A stretch of DNA of 64,000 nt from Paraflavitalea soli (GTDB lineage: Bacteria > Bacteroidota > Bacteroidia > Chitinophagales > Chitinophagaceae), in contig NZ_CP032157.1 of assembly GCF_003555545.1 (NCBI RefSeq), positions 5,956,546-6,020,545 of the forward strand, written 5' to 3'. Under the pieces are notes generated by a model. The model was not told the DNA's origin and searched no databases. It worked only from the letters and a program-made list of their open reading frames with translations. Every line of letters begins with the position of its first letter. Position 1 is the first letter of the stretch. Position numbers and translations under genes: made by a program. Shown in pieces: positions 8,061-15,814 of the stretch.

Positions 8061-10343
8061 TTAAAAGAGTTTTGTAAGCGTAGCTAAAGGACCGCTCAGG
8101 TCAGCGATCTTACGGACCGAAGAACTTGTTGTTGATCCATCTTCACCCTCAGCCTCGGTATTCGAATCTGCTACTTTTTCCACCCGTTGCTTTTTGGGCG
8201 CTTTCTTCTTTTCTGCTGAATCAATGCCTTCTTTTTCCCGGCGGTAGCGGTACTCTTCGCCCGTGTCGGATTTTATTTCTCCTTCCATGTGGATCTCCTG
8301 GTCACCGTCTTTTATCTTCAATTTAAACTTGCCGCTTTTCAATTCGAATTGATCATATTTATCTACACGCTGCAATCCATTATCGGGTGTCATGATCATC
8401 TCGCGGTCACTTTGCCAGCCATAGGAATTATCCCAGTCATTATCAAAGTTCCAGCCACGGCGGCGATTGTAATTGATGCTGAACCATTCGTAATCTTCTA
8501 CCTTTCTGTCTATCTGGATACGTTTTCCTACCGGAACTTCTACTATGACCAACACCTGTTGATTCCTGAATTTTTCATTACGGCTGATAGCAAATCCTTT
8601 GGGCAATACCAGCACGCTGTCCTGCTGTGCTACATTAAAACTGATGCGCTCTGCCAGGGTTTTTGCAGCTTCGGGATTCATACCACGGCTAAACCTTACA
8701 CGGGATACATGAAAGTTGGCATCCTTGCTTTTTTTGATATTTACTCTTACGGTATTAAGCATCAGGGTATCCTGGTTGATCGCATAGAAAGGCCAGTCTT
8801 CCCAGGAAATACCAAACCAGTCGCCACCATAATAACGGTTAAAGTTATTCGATACATCGATATACATTTTACCGTCAGCGGGTTGTATAATGTTCACGGA
8901 CTCTTCCACAGGGGCAAAAGTTCTGAAATCACGGGCTACAATACCACCCAATACCAGCGCACATATCAGGCCTACAAACCACAAGGAGCCAAATACATAA
9001 CCCAGGTAGTGATTGCGTGAACGAACGCCCATGATGCGACGGATCAACCAGGTGATCAGTGCGATCAGCGGTACACCGAGGAAAAGGATGAGTGTAGCCC
9101 AGGCCAGCAGGTTTTGTCCAAATCCATCAAACACGAAGTCTTTCACCGGGAACATGGTGAATCCACCAAATATGATCCCTACAAATACCCCAAACAAGGC
9201 TACCACAACAATGGCTGCGATCACCAGGAAAAAGGCTTTAAAGAGCACACCGATCACATGGCCGATACCACTTCCTGCACTGCGGGCAATGGGTGCTGCT
9301 TCGGTAGAAAAGGTTTTGGCGCGTGAGCCGGCTGTCTGGCCAAACTCTTTGGCCCTTTCGCCCCACTGCTGTGCTGACTCCCTGACTTCCTTTCCCCATT
9401 TTTCAGCTTTTGTTTTAAAACCTTCGAGGTCTTCCTTTACGGTATCACGAATAGAGTTGAGGTCTACCTTCTCTCCCCGCATTTCCAGTTTTTCGCTGGA
9501 AGTAACCGCGATGGGAACTGTTATCCATAAGATGATGTAAGCAAAGAAGAGGGTGCTGCCCAGGGAGCCGGTGATCACTTTAGGTCCCCACCAGAAATCC
9601 CAATCGTGGCTCCACCACATATTATTAAAGATGCCGGAAACCAGTCCGATGATCAAAGGCAGGGCGAAGATCAACCGGGGCACCCAGGTTCCTACATTGA
9701 GGTAGGCTGCCAGGCCGCCGGCCACACCCGAGATCACTTTATCATCCGCACTGCGGTACAGGCGCTTGGTGATGCTGGTCTCCACCGACTGGGAAGGTAT
9801 GATCACCCACAAGAGGATGTACACCCAGAACAGGGGTGCAAACAGTACCACGAAGAGAATACGCATGATCACCGGGTCGATGCCAAAGTAGTTGGCCAGG
9901 CCACTGGCCACACCACCAACGATCTTATCATCAGCATTGCGGTACAGCCTACCACGCTTTCCTCTGTTATAGCTGCCATAGCTTTGGGAGCTGGAGGAGC
10001 CAGCATAAGACTGACTTTGGGAAGATGACTGCTGCTGTGCACCGCTGCCGCCATTGGTGTCTGTACCGCCACTTGTTGCTTCCGCTTCAAAATCTTCGGG
10101 GCGGCCCATGCTGGCGATCACTGCATTCACATCATCATCCGTAATACAGATAGATCCCTTTTTGATACGTTCAGAAAAAAGTTCAGCAATACGGCTTTCA
10201 ATATCATTGATGATCTCATCACGACCTTCTTCGTTGGCGAAATACCGTCGCAAACTTTCTATGTATTGTTTCAGGAGCTCGAAAGCGGTCTCCTCGATGG
10301 GGATCACCCTGCCCTGAAAGTTTATGTTGATTACCTTTTTCAT
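8061..10343 (-). CDS. PspC-domain membrane protein, double PspC plus C-terminal periplasmic domain
   Basis: 760 residues. The N-terminal 90 residues are a helical domain typical of these proteins (FELLKQYIESLRRYF, DIESRIAELF). A Ser/Gln/Gly-rich linker follows. Two PspC domains come next, each starting RLYR-ADDK and containing GGVA-GLA-Y (about 130-185 and 193-290). Then a helical/coiled stretch with WGKEVRESAQQWGERAKEF, further membrane segments, and a C-terminal part with beta-rich and charged regions ending in a Lys/Glu tail. PspC proteins respond to envelope stress in proteobacteria; the Bacteroidota form is usually paired with a PadR repressor, as here: the genes overlap by four bases (ATGA), showing translational coupling. 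Confidence 0.9.
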   Translation of the reverse strand: MKKVININFQGRVIPIEETAFELLKQYIESLRRYFANEEGRDEIINDIESRIAELFSERIKKGSICITDDDVNAVIASMGRPEDFEAEATSGGTDTNGGSGAQQQSSSQSQSYAGSSSSQSYGSYNRGKRGRLYRNADDKIVGGVASGLANYFGIDPVIMRILFVVLFAPLFWVYILLWVIIPSQSVETSITKRLYRSADDKVISGVAGGLAAYLNVGTWVPRLIFALPLIIGLVSGIFNNMWWSHDWDFWWGPKVITGSLGSTLFFAYIILWITVPIAVTSSEKLEMRGEKVDLNSIRDTVKEDLEGFKTKAEKWGKEVRESAQQWGERAKEFGQTAGSRAKTFSTEAAPIARSAGSGIGHVIGVLFKAFFLVIAAIVVVALFGVFVGIIFGGFTMFPVKDFVFDGFGQNLLAWATLILFLGVPLIALITWLIRRIMGVRSRNHYLGYVFGSLWFVGLICALVLGGIVARDFRTFAPVEESVNIIQPADGKMYIDVSNNFNRYYGGDWFGISWEDWPFYAINQDTLMLNTVRVNIKKSKDANFHVSRVRFSRGMNPEAAKTLAERISFNVAQQDSVLVLPKGFAISRNEKFRNQQVLVIVEVPVGKRIQIDRKVEDYEWFSINYNRRRGWNFDNDWDNSYGWQSDREMIMTPDNGLQRVDKYDQFELKSGKFKLKIKDGDQEIHMEGEIKSDTGEEYRYRREKEGIDSAEKKKAPKKQRVEKVADSNTEAEGEDGSTTSSSVRKIADLSGPLATLTKLF

Positions 10344-10765
10344 TGTTCGTCTTGTTTGTCGGTGGTTGAAGTGTTAGTTGGTATGTTGGAGGAATCGAAA
10401 CCAAAGGAAACATTGCCGGCGGTTGAGACCAGCGATTCTTTTTTACTGGTAAGCTGGTTGACGGCGTTGGCCAGTTCATTCCAGGTGGCTTCCAGTTCTT
10501 TGTAAAACTCTTCGCCTTTTGGTGTGAGCGAAAAGTATTTGCGGGGCGGCCCGGAGTTACTTTCTACCCAGCGGTAGGTGAGCATATCCGAGTTTTTAAG
10601 GCGGGTTAATAGTGGGTAAAGGGTGCCTTCCAGTATCTGCAGGTTGCAACCCCGCATTTCGTCCACAATATCACTCGGGTAAGCTTCCCCCCGGCGAATG
10701 ATGGACAGAATGCAGAACTCCAGTATCCCCTTCCGCATCTGGCTTTGTGTGTTCTCGATATTCAT
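10340..10765 (-). CDS. PadR family transcriptional regulator
   Basis: 141 residues. The winged helix lies at about residues 10-95: QMRKGILEFCILSII, EAYPSDIVDEM, LQILEGTLYPLLTRLK (recognition region) and GPPRKYFSLTPKGEEF (wing). The C-terminal 45 residues form a helix then a disordered Ser/Thr/Asp tail. PadR proteins repress neighbouring genes and are released by ligands or stress. This gene is first in a two-gene operon with pspC. Its promoter (10885-10916) contains the palindrome TAGTACTA between the two boxes, a likely autoregulatory operator. Effector unknown. Confidence 0.93.
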   Translation of the reverse strand: MNIENTQSQMRKGILEFCILSIIRRGEAYPSDIVDEMRGCNLQILEGTLYPLLTRLKNSDMLTYRWVESNSGPPRKYFSLTPKGEEFYKELEATWNELANAVNQLTSKKESLVSTAGNVSFGFDSSNIPTNTSTTDKQDEQ

Positions 10766-10880
10766 ACAATGCTACTGTTTTTTAAAACCGGCAGCAGGGG
10801 CTCATGGCTATACTTTCCTAAGAACTGTGTTGGCTATACTTGTGGTTGACCCCTTGCTGCCGGTCGATGTGATCATTTAC

Positions 10881-10921
10881 AACACAAATATAGGGTGAAT
10901 TTTAGTACTATGCAACACAAA
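10881..10921 (-). promoter_or_regulatory. padR-pspC promoter with operator-like palindrome
   Basis: On the reverse strand GTTG (10913-10916) and TATATTTG (10885-10892) are spaced by 20 bases, close to the Bacteroidota consensus. The perfect palindrome TAGTACTA (10903-10910) is in the spacer where a bound protein would block polymerase. A direct repeat AACACAAA (plus strand 10881-10888 and 10914-10921) overlaps both boxes. The leader to padR would be about 115 bases. Confidence 0.7.
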
Positions 10922-11161
10922 GTACCTACCGTCCAAAGGTAATCTTTATAAACTGCTAATAAGTTTTGCCATAAATGCTGTCTGGATAAGCATTTGCACA
11001 GGATAAAGGCCGCGGAATAAGTTTTCAGGCAATGGATAAGCGGTTAATAACGCTGGATGAAAGGCGTCCACCCGGCCGGATGTATAATAGAACGTTATCC
11101 GCCGCTTTAGGGACGTGCCGGTTGCCTGGTAAAGCAGGCATAATGATGTAATCGGGGAATT
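10922..11161. other. Intergenic spacer between padR promoter and COG3014-like gene
   Basis: About 240 bases without an ORF I believe. TGCCTG-ctttac-CAGGCA (reverse strand, about 11122-11143) is a hairpin downstream of the lipoprotein gene but has no T run, so it is at best a weak terminator. The word ggataa recurs (10993, 11012, 11034) without clear structure. Confidence 0.4.
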
Positions 11162-12577
11162 TTAGCGGAGTGTGCAGATATTTTGTACCTGCAGCTTCCC
11201 AGTGCCTTCCACCACCAGGTTGAAGGTTTGGTTCGATTGGCCGGAAACACTGATTTGCAGCACATTGACACCCCGGCTGAGGGGGATGCGCATGTAAGAG
11301 ATGGTATGGGGCAGGCTTTGCCAGTTGCGGGTATCGGCCTTTTCAGACACAAAACTAAAGACCTGTATAGCCAGGGCTACTGCTTCCTTGGTATCCTTGT
11401 TTTTGTCGTCACTTTTGGGGCGGGCAGCAATCTCTGCCAGCTTCTTCACCGCCAGGCGGCTCAGGGCCTGCGACATTTCTTTCAGGAAACGTTCCTTTAA
11501 AGTAGCAAAAGCAATGGTATTGATGTTTTCGGCAGGTTCAAACTGATAAGTAGCATGATTGAGGGAAACATTGGCGCTCCGGAAAAAGGGAGGCTGCTCC
11601 TGGTATTTGGGGAAAGCTACCCGCAGCGAACGGAGGTCGTCCAGCTTCAGGTCTTCCTTCCTGGCATTTGTGCTGGCAAAGTCAAACGGGATATTGAAAG
11701 AGCCGGCGGGATCTACAAAGGCAAAGTTGCCAAAACCGTCCTTGGTGAGGGCAAAAAAGAAGTCTTGTTGCTGCTTTACCGGCGCCAGGCCATTTTCCCA
11801 GAAGAGTACCAGTTCGCCTCCTTCGGGTGGTGCGACGGCCTCAAACCGGGTATTCAACAACCCTTCATAGCGCTGCACCTCATCCTGGAAACCCATTAAC
11901 TCAGCCGTGCGTAAAAGGTCTTTCTTCAGCTGGCCGGGCAAGTTGGTGCCGTAGTACTGGTTGTTGTTCTTCAGGTAAATATCTACTGCATTGCGGTAGG
12001 CAATGAAAGCATTGTTGATATCATTGCCCTGTTCATAAATGACGCCCTGGAGCATGAGGGAAAAAGCATCGTCGGAATAGCGGTTTTCGCGCTTGCTCTT
12101 ATCCTGCTGGGCATAACTGGTGAGGGAGATACGGCGCGCTTCTACCATCGCTTCATCCGGCTGCCCCAGGTAGAGGTAGTTGAGGGCTTTGTAATAATGG
12201 ACCATGAATTTCTCAAAATCCTCCCCCTTGTAGGTTTGCATCATGGGATTGAGCAGGGTACCCAACGCGATATCGCTGGCGGAAGTGCGTACGTCTTCCA
12301 TGAATACATCGGCCTGGTTGAAATAGACATTGCTGCTGTCGTATTGCTTGAGCAGGTGTGTGATTTTACCTTTCTCCAGCAGGTAGAGCAACTGGTTGCG
12401 CCGGGCCTTGATCAATTTGACCTTTTCCAGATCAGCATCCGCTTTCTGGTAATTACCGTTCCGCACTTCGGAATAATAATTGCCAATGCGGCTATTGTAA
12501 GTAGCGCAGGAAAATAAAAAGAGCATCAGCGATAGAACAGCCAATGCTCTTACCATATTTTTAGATGATAATGCCAT
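11162..12577 (-). CDS. COG3014-like TPR-type lipoprotein
   Basis: 471 residues from the ATG at 12577. The N-terminus MALSSKNMVRALAVLSLMLFLFSC carries a lipobox with Cys at residue 24; ATGs at 12595 and 12556 are alternatives that keep the lipobox. The N-terminal half has TPR-like helical pairs (NYQKADADLEKVK, YYKALNYLYLGQPDEAMVEARR, YEQGNDINNAFIAYRNAVDIYLKN). The C-terminal half is more beta-rich. Downstream of an LpoB-like gene on the same strand, a pairing I recall as common, which suggests an envelope complex linked to peptidoglycan synthesis or lipoprotein assembly. Exact function is not known. Confidence 0.75.
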   Translation of the reverse strand: MALSSKNMVRALAVLSLMLFLFSCATYNSRIGNYYSEVRNGNYQKADADLEKVKLIKARRNQLLYLLEKGKITHLLKQYDSSNVYFNQADVFMEDVRTSASDIALGTLLNPMMQTYKGEDFEKFMVHYYKALNYLYLGQPDEAMVEARRISLTSYAQQDKSKRENRYSDDAFSLMLQGVIYEQGNDINNAFIAYRNAVDIYLKNNNQYYGTNLPGQLKKDLLRTAELMGFQDEVQRYEGLLNTRFEAVAPPEGGELVLFWENGLAPVKQQQDFFFALTKDGFGNFAFVDPAGSFNIPFDFASTNARKEDLKLDDLRSLRVAFPKYQEQPPFFRSANVSLNHATYQFEPAENINTIAFATLKERFLKEMSQALSRLAVKKLAEIAARPKSDDKNKDTKEAVALAIQVFSFVSEKADTRNWQSLPHTISYMRIPLSRGVNVLQISVSGQSNQTFNLVVEGTGKLQVQNICTLR

Positions 12578-12620
12578 GCCGGTAGGATCTGCCATTCACG
12601 GGTTTGAATTCTAATACCAA

Positions 12621-13211
12621 TTAGTTGGTCACGTATTTGGCAATCTTCTTATCGCCGATCCAAACTACTTCATTGGTTTGAATATTGGTGAGTTCCAGGT
12701 TTACCTGGTAGTATACTACTTTCTTCCGCTTTTGAGCATCCACAATAGAGTTGATAGAGCCTTGCAGGATAAAATCGGCGCCCTGTTCCAGGCCAAATTT
12801 CTTCATGCTGGAAGTAGAAGCATTGGTTTGCTGATCGGCTTTTTCAGCACGCAGTTCTTCCCGTTTCTTGCCACCTTGTACGAGGCGCACCCTACCCGAC
12901 TTGATGAAAGATTGTTCTACATCCTTTACAAAGGTTTCGGCATCGATATGCTCGGTGCTTTTGTTGGTCACGAAACCTACGATCACCACGGGCTTTTGGC
13001 CATTGTGACCTTCCTGGTAGTTGCCTACCCATTTGTCGTTGAGGATATCATCGATCATTTTTTCAGCCGTTTGGCGGGAGTCGGTATTGTTCCAGCGTCC
13101 GCTGAGGTCGATCTGTTCGCCTGGATCAATACGGGTTACTTTGCGTGAGCAGGATACAGTAATAGCACTTACAGCTACAACGGCTGTAACAATCCATAAA
13201 ACTCTTTTCAT
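12621..13211 (-). CDS. LpoB-like penicillin-binding protein activator lipoprotein
   Basis: 196 residues from the ATG at 13211 (MKRVLWIVTAVVAVSAITVSC); the lipobox ITVSC with Cys at residue 21 decides this start over an upstream GTG/ATG extension. The mature part starts with the family's RIDPGEQIDLSGRWNNTDSR segment, then a TolB-N-like alpha/beta domain (PVVIVGFVTNKSTEHIDAETFVKDVEQSFIKSGRVRLVQ, quoted in parts) and GADFILQGSINSIVD, YYQVNLELTNIQTNEVVWIGDKKI. In E. coli LpoB is an outer-membrane lipoprotein that activates PBP1B. The next gene downstream is COG3014-like, spaced about 40 bases, probably one operon. Confidence 0.88.
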   Translation of the reverse strand: MKRVLWIVTAVVAVSAITVSCSRKVTRIDPGEQIDLSGRWNNTDSRQTAEKMIDDILNDKWVGNYQEGHNGQKPVVIVGFVTNKSTEHIDAETFVKDVEQSFIKSGRVRLVQGGKKREELRAEKADQQTNASTSSMKKFGLEQGADFILQGSINSIVDAQKRKKVVYYQVNLELTNIQTNEVVWIGDKKIAKYVTN

Positions 13212-13270
13212 ATTGGGATATTTATAAAAGATTAGTAAGTGAATATTCGTAAAACGGGTGGCCCATGGTG

Positions 13271-13672
13271 TTACCTGCACCAAAATGCGATGGAAGCTGC
13301 TAAAGGCAGGGTGCTCCAGAGATAGTTGCCCCAGCCGGTACCATTACCCCAGCGATTGTAAGAGTTATAAGGATAATAGTAATCATTATAATAACCATTG
13401 TACCAGCCACTGTTGCGGGCTCTTTCCATACGGAGCTCGCGGCGCCAGGCTTTGCGGTTGGCACGTAATTCTCTTTTATCTTCCAGGTAATCGATCGCTT
13501 TATAGGTGTTCTGCACGGTAGTACCATGCCAGCTATTGATAGAGTCTGCCATCTGCATATAGCGGGCCTGGCTTACCATAAAACTGGGGTTCTGATCAGG
13601 CGCTAAGTTTTGCGCTGTACCGGCCAGTACGGTTGTTACGATCAGGAAAGCTGTAAGTAAAATACTTTTCAT
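13271..13672 (-). CDS. Small secreted protein with Tyr/Asn/Gly/Trp-rich C-terminus
   Basis: 133 residues from the ATG at 13672 (MKSILLTAFLIVTTVLAGTAQ), a signal peptide that decides the start. The middle is an Arg/Glu-rich helix (DYLEDKRELRANRKAWRRELRMERAR), the end is NSGWYNGYYNDYYYPYNSYNRWGNGTGWGNYLW. I do not recognise a family. The end resembles other Tyr-rich exported proteins such as the large one at 45269-47809. A reverse-strand -7 box (TAGCTTTG, 13706-13713) lies about 35 bases upstream. The stop lies 60 bases before the LpoB-like start, so it could head that operon. Confidence 0.65.
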   Translation of the reverse strand: MKSILLTAFLIVTTVLAGTAQNLAPDQNPSFMVSQARYMQMADSINSWHGTTVQNTYKAIDYLEDKRELRANRKAWRRELRMERARNSGWYNGYYNDYYYPYNSYNRWGNGTGWGNYLWSTLPLAASIAFWCR

Positions 13673-13705
13673 AGTTGTAGCTTTTGAAGTGACCAATTGA
13701 CAATA

Positions 13706-13713
13706 CAAAGCTA
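13706..13713 (-). promoter_or_regulatory. -7 box upstream of small secreted protein gene
   Basis: TAGCTTTG on the reverse strand fits TAnnTTTG; no TTTG was found at 19-21 bases. Predicted start of transcription near 13699, leader about 27 bases. Confidence 0.45.
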
Positions 13714-13831
13714 ATCAGCGATGCGTTAAGTGAGCGTTAAATAAGGTCGTTGCACATGCAAGATAATGTTAAACACCAGTTTATGCAAGCAATACGCATA
13801 AAAATACATGATTATGTGACAGGATAAGAAG

Positions 13832-13865
13832 AATATAGAATCCAGCATTCGGAATACAGCATGGA
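13832..13865. repeat. gaata-cagcat word repeat, copy 1
   Basis: The stretch reads gaatatagaatccagcat then tcggaatacagcatgg: the word gaat(a/c)cagcat occurs repeatedly. A related stretch with gaatacagaagacaggatacagcat lies at 23514-23540. Neither is in a gene. Confidence 0.4.
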
Positions 13866-13941
13866 AGGTGGGTAAAGATGTGATCAAGAAGGTTTTACAT
13901 GAGAATACGATGTTATACTAAGAGGTGTTCAAGAAGACTGT

Positions 13942-13972
13942 TTTGTTATTTTATGTTTAATTTATATATTTG
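13942..13972 (+). promoter_or_regulatory. Perfect-consensus promoter without a downstream protein gene
   Basis: TTTG (13942-13945), exactly 19 bases, then TATATTTG (13965-13972): a full match to the Bacteroidota promoter consensus on the plus strand. Transcription would start near 13979. The next protein gene in front of it lies on the opposite strand (14045-14569), so it should drive a short RNA (next entry) or an antisense transcript. Confidence 0.75.
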
Positions 13973-13978
13973 TGGTGC

Positions 13979-14040
13979 ATGGGGCTGCGGCCCTGAGCCT
14001 AAGCAGCAGGGTGATCACTTCTTTGAGGTGATCACCCTGA
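13979..14040 (+). ncRNA. Candidate two-hairpin small RNA
   Basis: Downstream of the orphan promoter are GGGC-tgcg-GCCC (13982-13993) and a perfect 12-bp stem CAGGGTGATCAC / GTGATCACCCTG (14007-14018 with 14028-14039) with a nine-base loop. Each arm of the second stem itself contains the palindrome GTGATCAC. The stem is followed by actgttta, so it is a poor U-run terminator and readthrough would be antisense to the 3' end of the nuclease gene. A five-codon ORF (ATG 13979, MGLRP) sits at the start. Function unknown. Confidence 0.45.
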
Positions 14041-14044
14041 CTGT

Positions 14045-14569
14045 TTATAGACAATTAAGCACTGCATAAAAGCTCTTTGTGTTGATCATTTTTTTTGGAA
14101 TAATTAGCACGTTATTATCATGAGTGATTATCCAGGCTTCCCTGATACTGCTGTTTCTGCCAATTCTTAAGGTTGATAAAAGCGCTTCTTTAATATCGCT
14201 GAATGAATAGGAAGCTTGGTGTAAATTGATAATGACTATTTCTACTCTTTGCTGAGCTGCCCGATAGATGGCATTTTTAACTGATGTTTTGGTCGCTTCT
14301 CTGTTGTTGGGTTTTTTGATGTCTGCAATCGCTTTATTGTTGATCCTGACATCTGGATTTTTATTACCAAATACCTCTGGTAACAATTTTTGTCTTAATT
14401 CCAATGCTTCCTGGTTGAGGCATGGCAACAACTGAAGCCTGTACCCTTTTTGAGCAAGTAGCTTGCACGCCTCCAAGTTATCCGGCAACTCATCTGTTCC
14501 ATGTAAGGGATGTAAGTCAACCCATCCACCAGATACGGACTCATACACTCTTAAGTAATGTAATTCCAT
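14045..14569 (-). CDS. Stand-alone CdiA C-terminal-like (BECR-type) tRNA nuclease domain protein
   Basis: 174 residues. The region 62-155 matches, by my reading, the tRNA-nuclease CdiA C-terminal family: LLPEVFGNKNPDVRI (62-76), a strand with ADIKKP (82-87), NAIYRAAQQRVEIVIINL (99-116, helix with paired Gln then strand), SDIKEALLSTLR, and IREAWIITHDNNVLII (142-157). In polymorphic toxins this domain sits at the end of very large proteins; here it is alone with no secretion domain and no neighbouring immunity gene. The first 60 residues may be a family-specific extension. The gene and its upstream region are visibly more A+T-rich than neighbours, suggesting transfer. It could be a domesticated nuclease, a toxin remnant or an ICE/phage-type protein. 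Confidence 0.6.
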   Translation of the reverse strand: MELHYLRVYESVSGGWVDLHPLHGTDELPDNLEACKLLAQKGYRLQLLPCLNQEALELRQKLLPEVFGNKNPDVRINNKAIADIKKPNNREATKTSVKNAIYRAAQQRVEIVIINLHQASYSFSDIKEALLSTLRIGRNSSIREAWIITHDNNVLIIPKKMINTKSFYAVLNCL

Positions 14570-14636
14570 TAGCTATAACTACAAGATGATAAATGGTAGT
14601 TAAGCTTTGATCTGCATGGATATTGGTGAAGGATAT

Positions 14637-14644
14637 CAAATATA
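14637..14644 (-). promoter_or_regulatory. -7 box upstream of the nuclease gene
   Basis: TATATTTG on the reverse strand is a full -7 match; no TTTG is present at 19-21 bases. Transcription would start near 14630, about 60 bases before the ATG. Confidence 0.45.
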
Positions 14645-14689
14645 TAAATAATCGAATATTCTTCCGGGTAATATTTCAAGTATACCAAA

Positions 14690-14724
14690 ACAAAAAGCCA
14701 TCCCGGTTAGAACCGGGACGGCTT
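14690..14724 (-). terminator. Intrinsic terminator after the 2OG oxygenase gene
   Basis: On the reverse strand AAGCCGTCCCGGTT pairs with AACCGGGATGGCTT (plus 14695-14708 with 14711-14724) with one G-T pair, followed by TTTGTTTTG. It separates this gene from the nuclease gene. Confidence 0.85.
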
Positions 14725-14745
14725 AATTATTTTTTTACTGCTTAA

Positions 14746-15690
14746 TTATTTCTTCAGCCCAATCTCTCTCAGCCTTTCATCGAGGTATTCACCGGCTGTA
14801 GCATCGGGATATGCTTTGGGATGCTCGGCATCGATGCAGCTTTCGAGGCTGGCCAGGCTCATTTCTCCTTTGGGATGCAGGAAGAAAGGAATAGAGAAGC
14901 GGGAGGTATGCCACATAGCGCGGGGCGGATTCACCACGCGGTGGGTAGTACTTTTCAGTTTATTATTGGTTAGTCTTTGCAGCATATCACCCACATTCAC
15001 CACAATTTGTTCGGGCAGGGAAGTAACGCCTACCCATTCATTTTGTTTGGTCAATATCTGCAAGCCGTCGGCAGAAGCGCCCACCAGCAGGGTGATGAGG
15101 TTAATATCCTCATGCTGCTCGGCACGGATAGCCGACTTGGGCTCGGATGTAATAGGCGGGTAATGGATAGCCCGCAGGATGGAATTGCCATTGTGGATAT
15201 GCGCATCAAAATAATGTTCATCCAGCCCCAGGTACAAAGCGATAGCCTGCAAGAGGGCTTTGCCCGACTTTTCAAAAGCCCGGTAGGCTTCTTCAAAAGT
15301 GACATTAAAAGCTGCCACATCTTTTACCTTCACATTGTCGGGGTATTCATTTTTCACAGGATCATTGTCTTCCACGATCTGGCCGTATTGGAAAAACTCT
15401 TTCAGATCGGGCGCATCACTTCCCTTCGCATGCTCCTTGCCAAAGGAGGTATAGCCACGCTGGCCTGCCAGTCCGGGCACTTCATATTGTCGCTTGGTAT
15501 CAGACGGCAGGGCAAAGAATTGCTGCACATATTTATAGAGGTCGGCAATGAGATCATCGGGTATACCATGGTTCTTGACAGCCACAAAACCTACTTCTTC
15601 ATAGGCCTTGCCCAATTGGTTTACAAAAGCCTGCTTCAGTTGAGGATCGCCGGAAGTAAAATCGGCGAGGTTGACGACGGGTATAGCCAT
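14746..15690 (-). CDS. 2-oxoglutarate/Fe(II) oxygenase, isopenicillin-N-synthase-like
   Basis: 314 residues, normal for the family. The N-terminal part (IPVVNLADF, VGFVAVKNHGIPDDL) is the DIOX_N domain. The C-terminal double-stranded beta-helix shows the iron triad: HEDINLITLL (His 193, Asp 195) and the distal His in STTHRVVNP, with RFSIPFF giving the Arg-x-Ser that binds 2-oxoglutarate carboxylate. Such enzymes hydroxylate or cyclise small molecules; the substrate cannot be told from sequence. Not in an evident operon: a strong terminator follows and about 120 bases separate it from exbD upstream. Confidence 0.9.
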   Translation of the reverse strand: MAIPVVNLADFTSGDPQLKQAFVNQLGKAYEEVGFVAVKNHGIPDDLIADLYKYVQQFFALPSDTKRQYEVPGLAGQRGYTSFGKEHAKGSDAPDLKEFFQYGQIVEDNDPVKNEYPDNVKVKDVAAFNVTFEEAYRAFEKSGKALLQAIALYLGLDEHYFDAHIHNGNSILRAIHYPPITSEPKSAIRAEQHEDINLITLLVGASADGLQILTKQNEWVGVTSLPEQIVVNVGDMLQRLTNNKLKSTTHRVVNPPRAMWHTSRFSIPFFLHPKGEMSLASLESCIDAEHPKAYPDATAGEYLDERLREIGLKK

Positions 15691-15814
15691 AACAAACGTT
15701 TTAATGTTAAATACAGCCCGCTTTTTGAACGGGGATGTAAATTACAATTTACGAAATTCATTTGGCTATTGTGTAGAACTATTTATCCGTGCAGGTAATA
15801 TTTACAGACCCTGG

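Noticed and set aside
14045-14569. Mobile element around the nuclease
   Set aside because: No integrase, transposase or flanking direct repeats found; only A+T richness suggests transfer.
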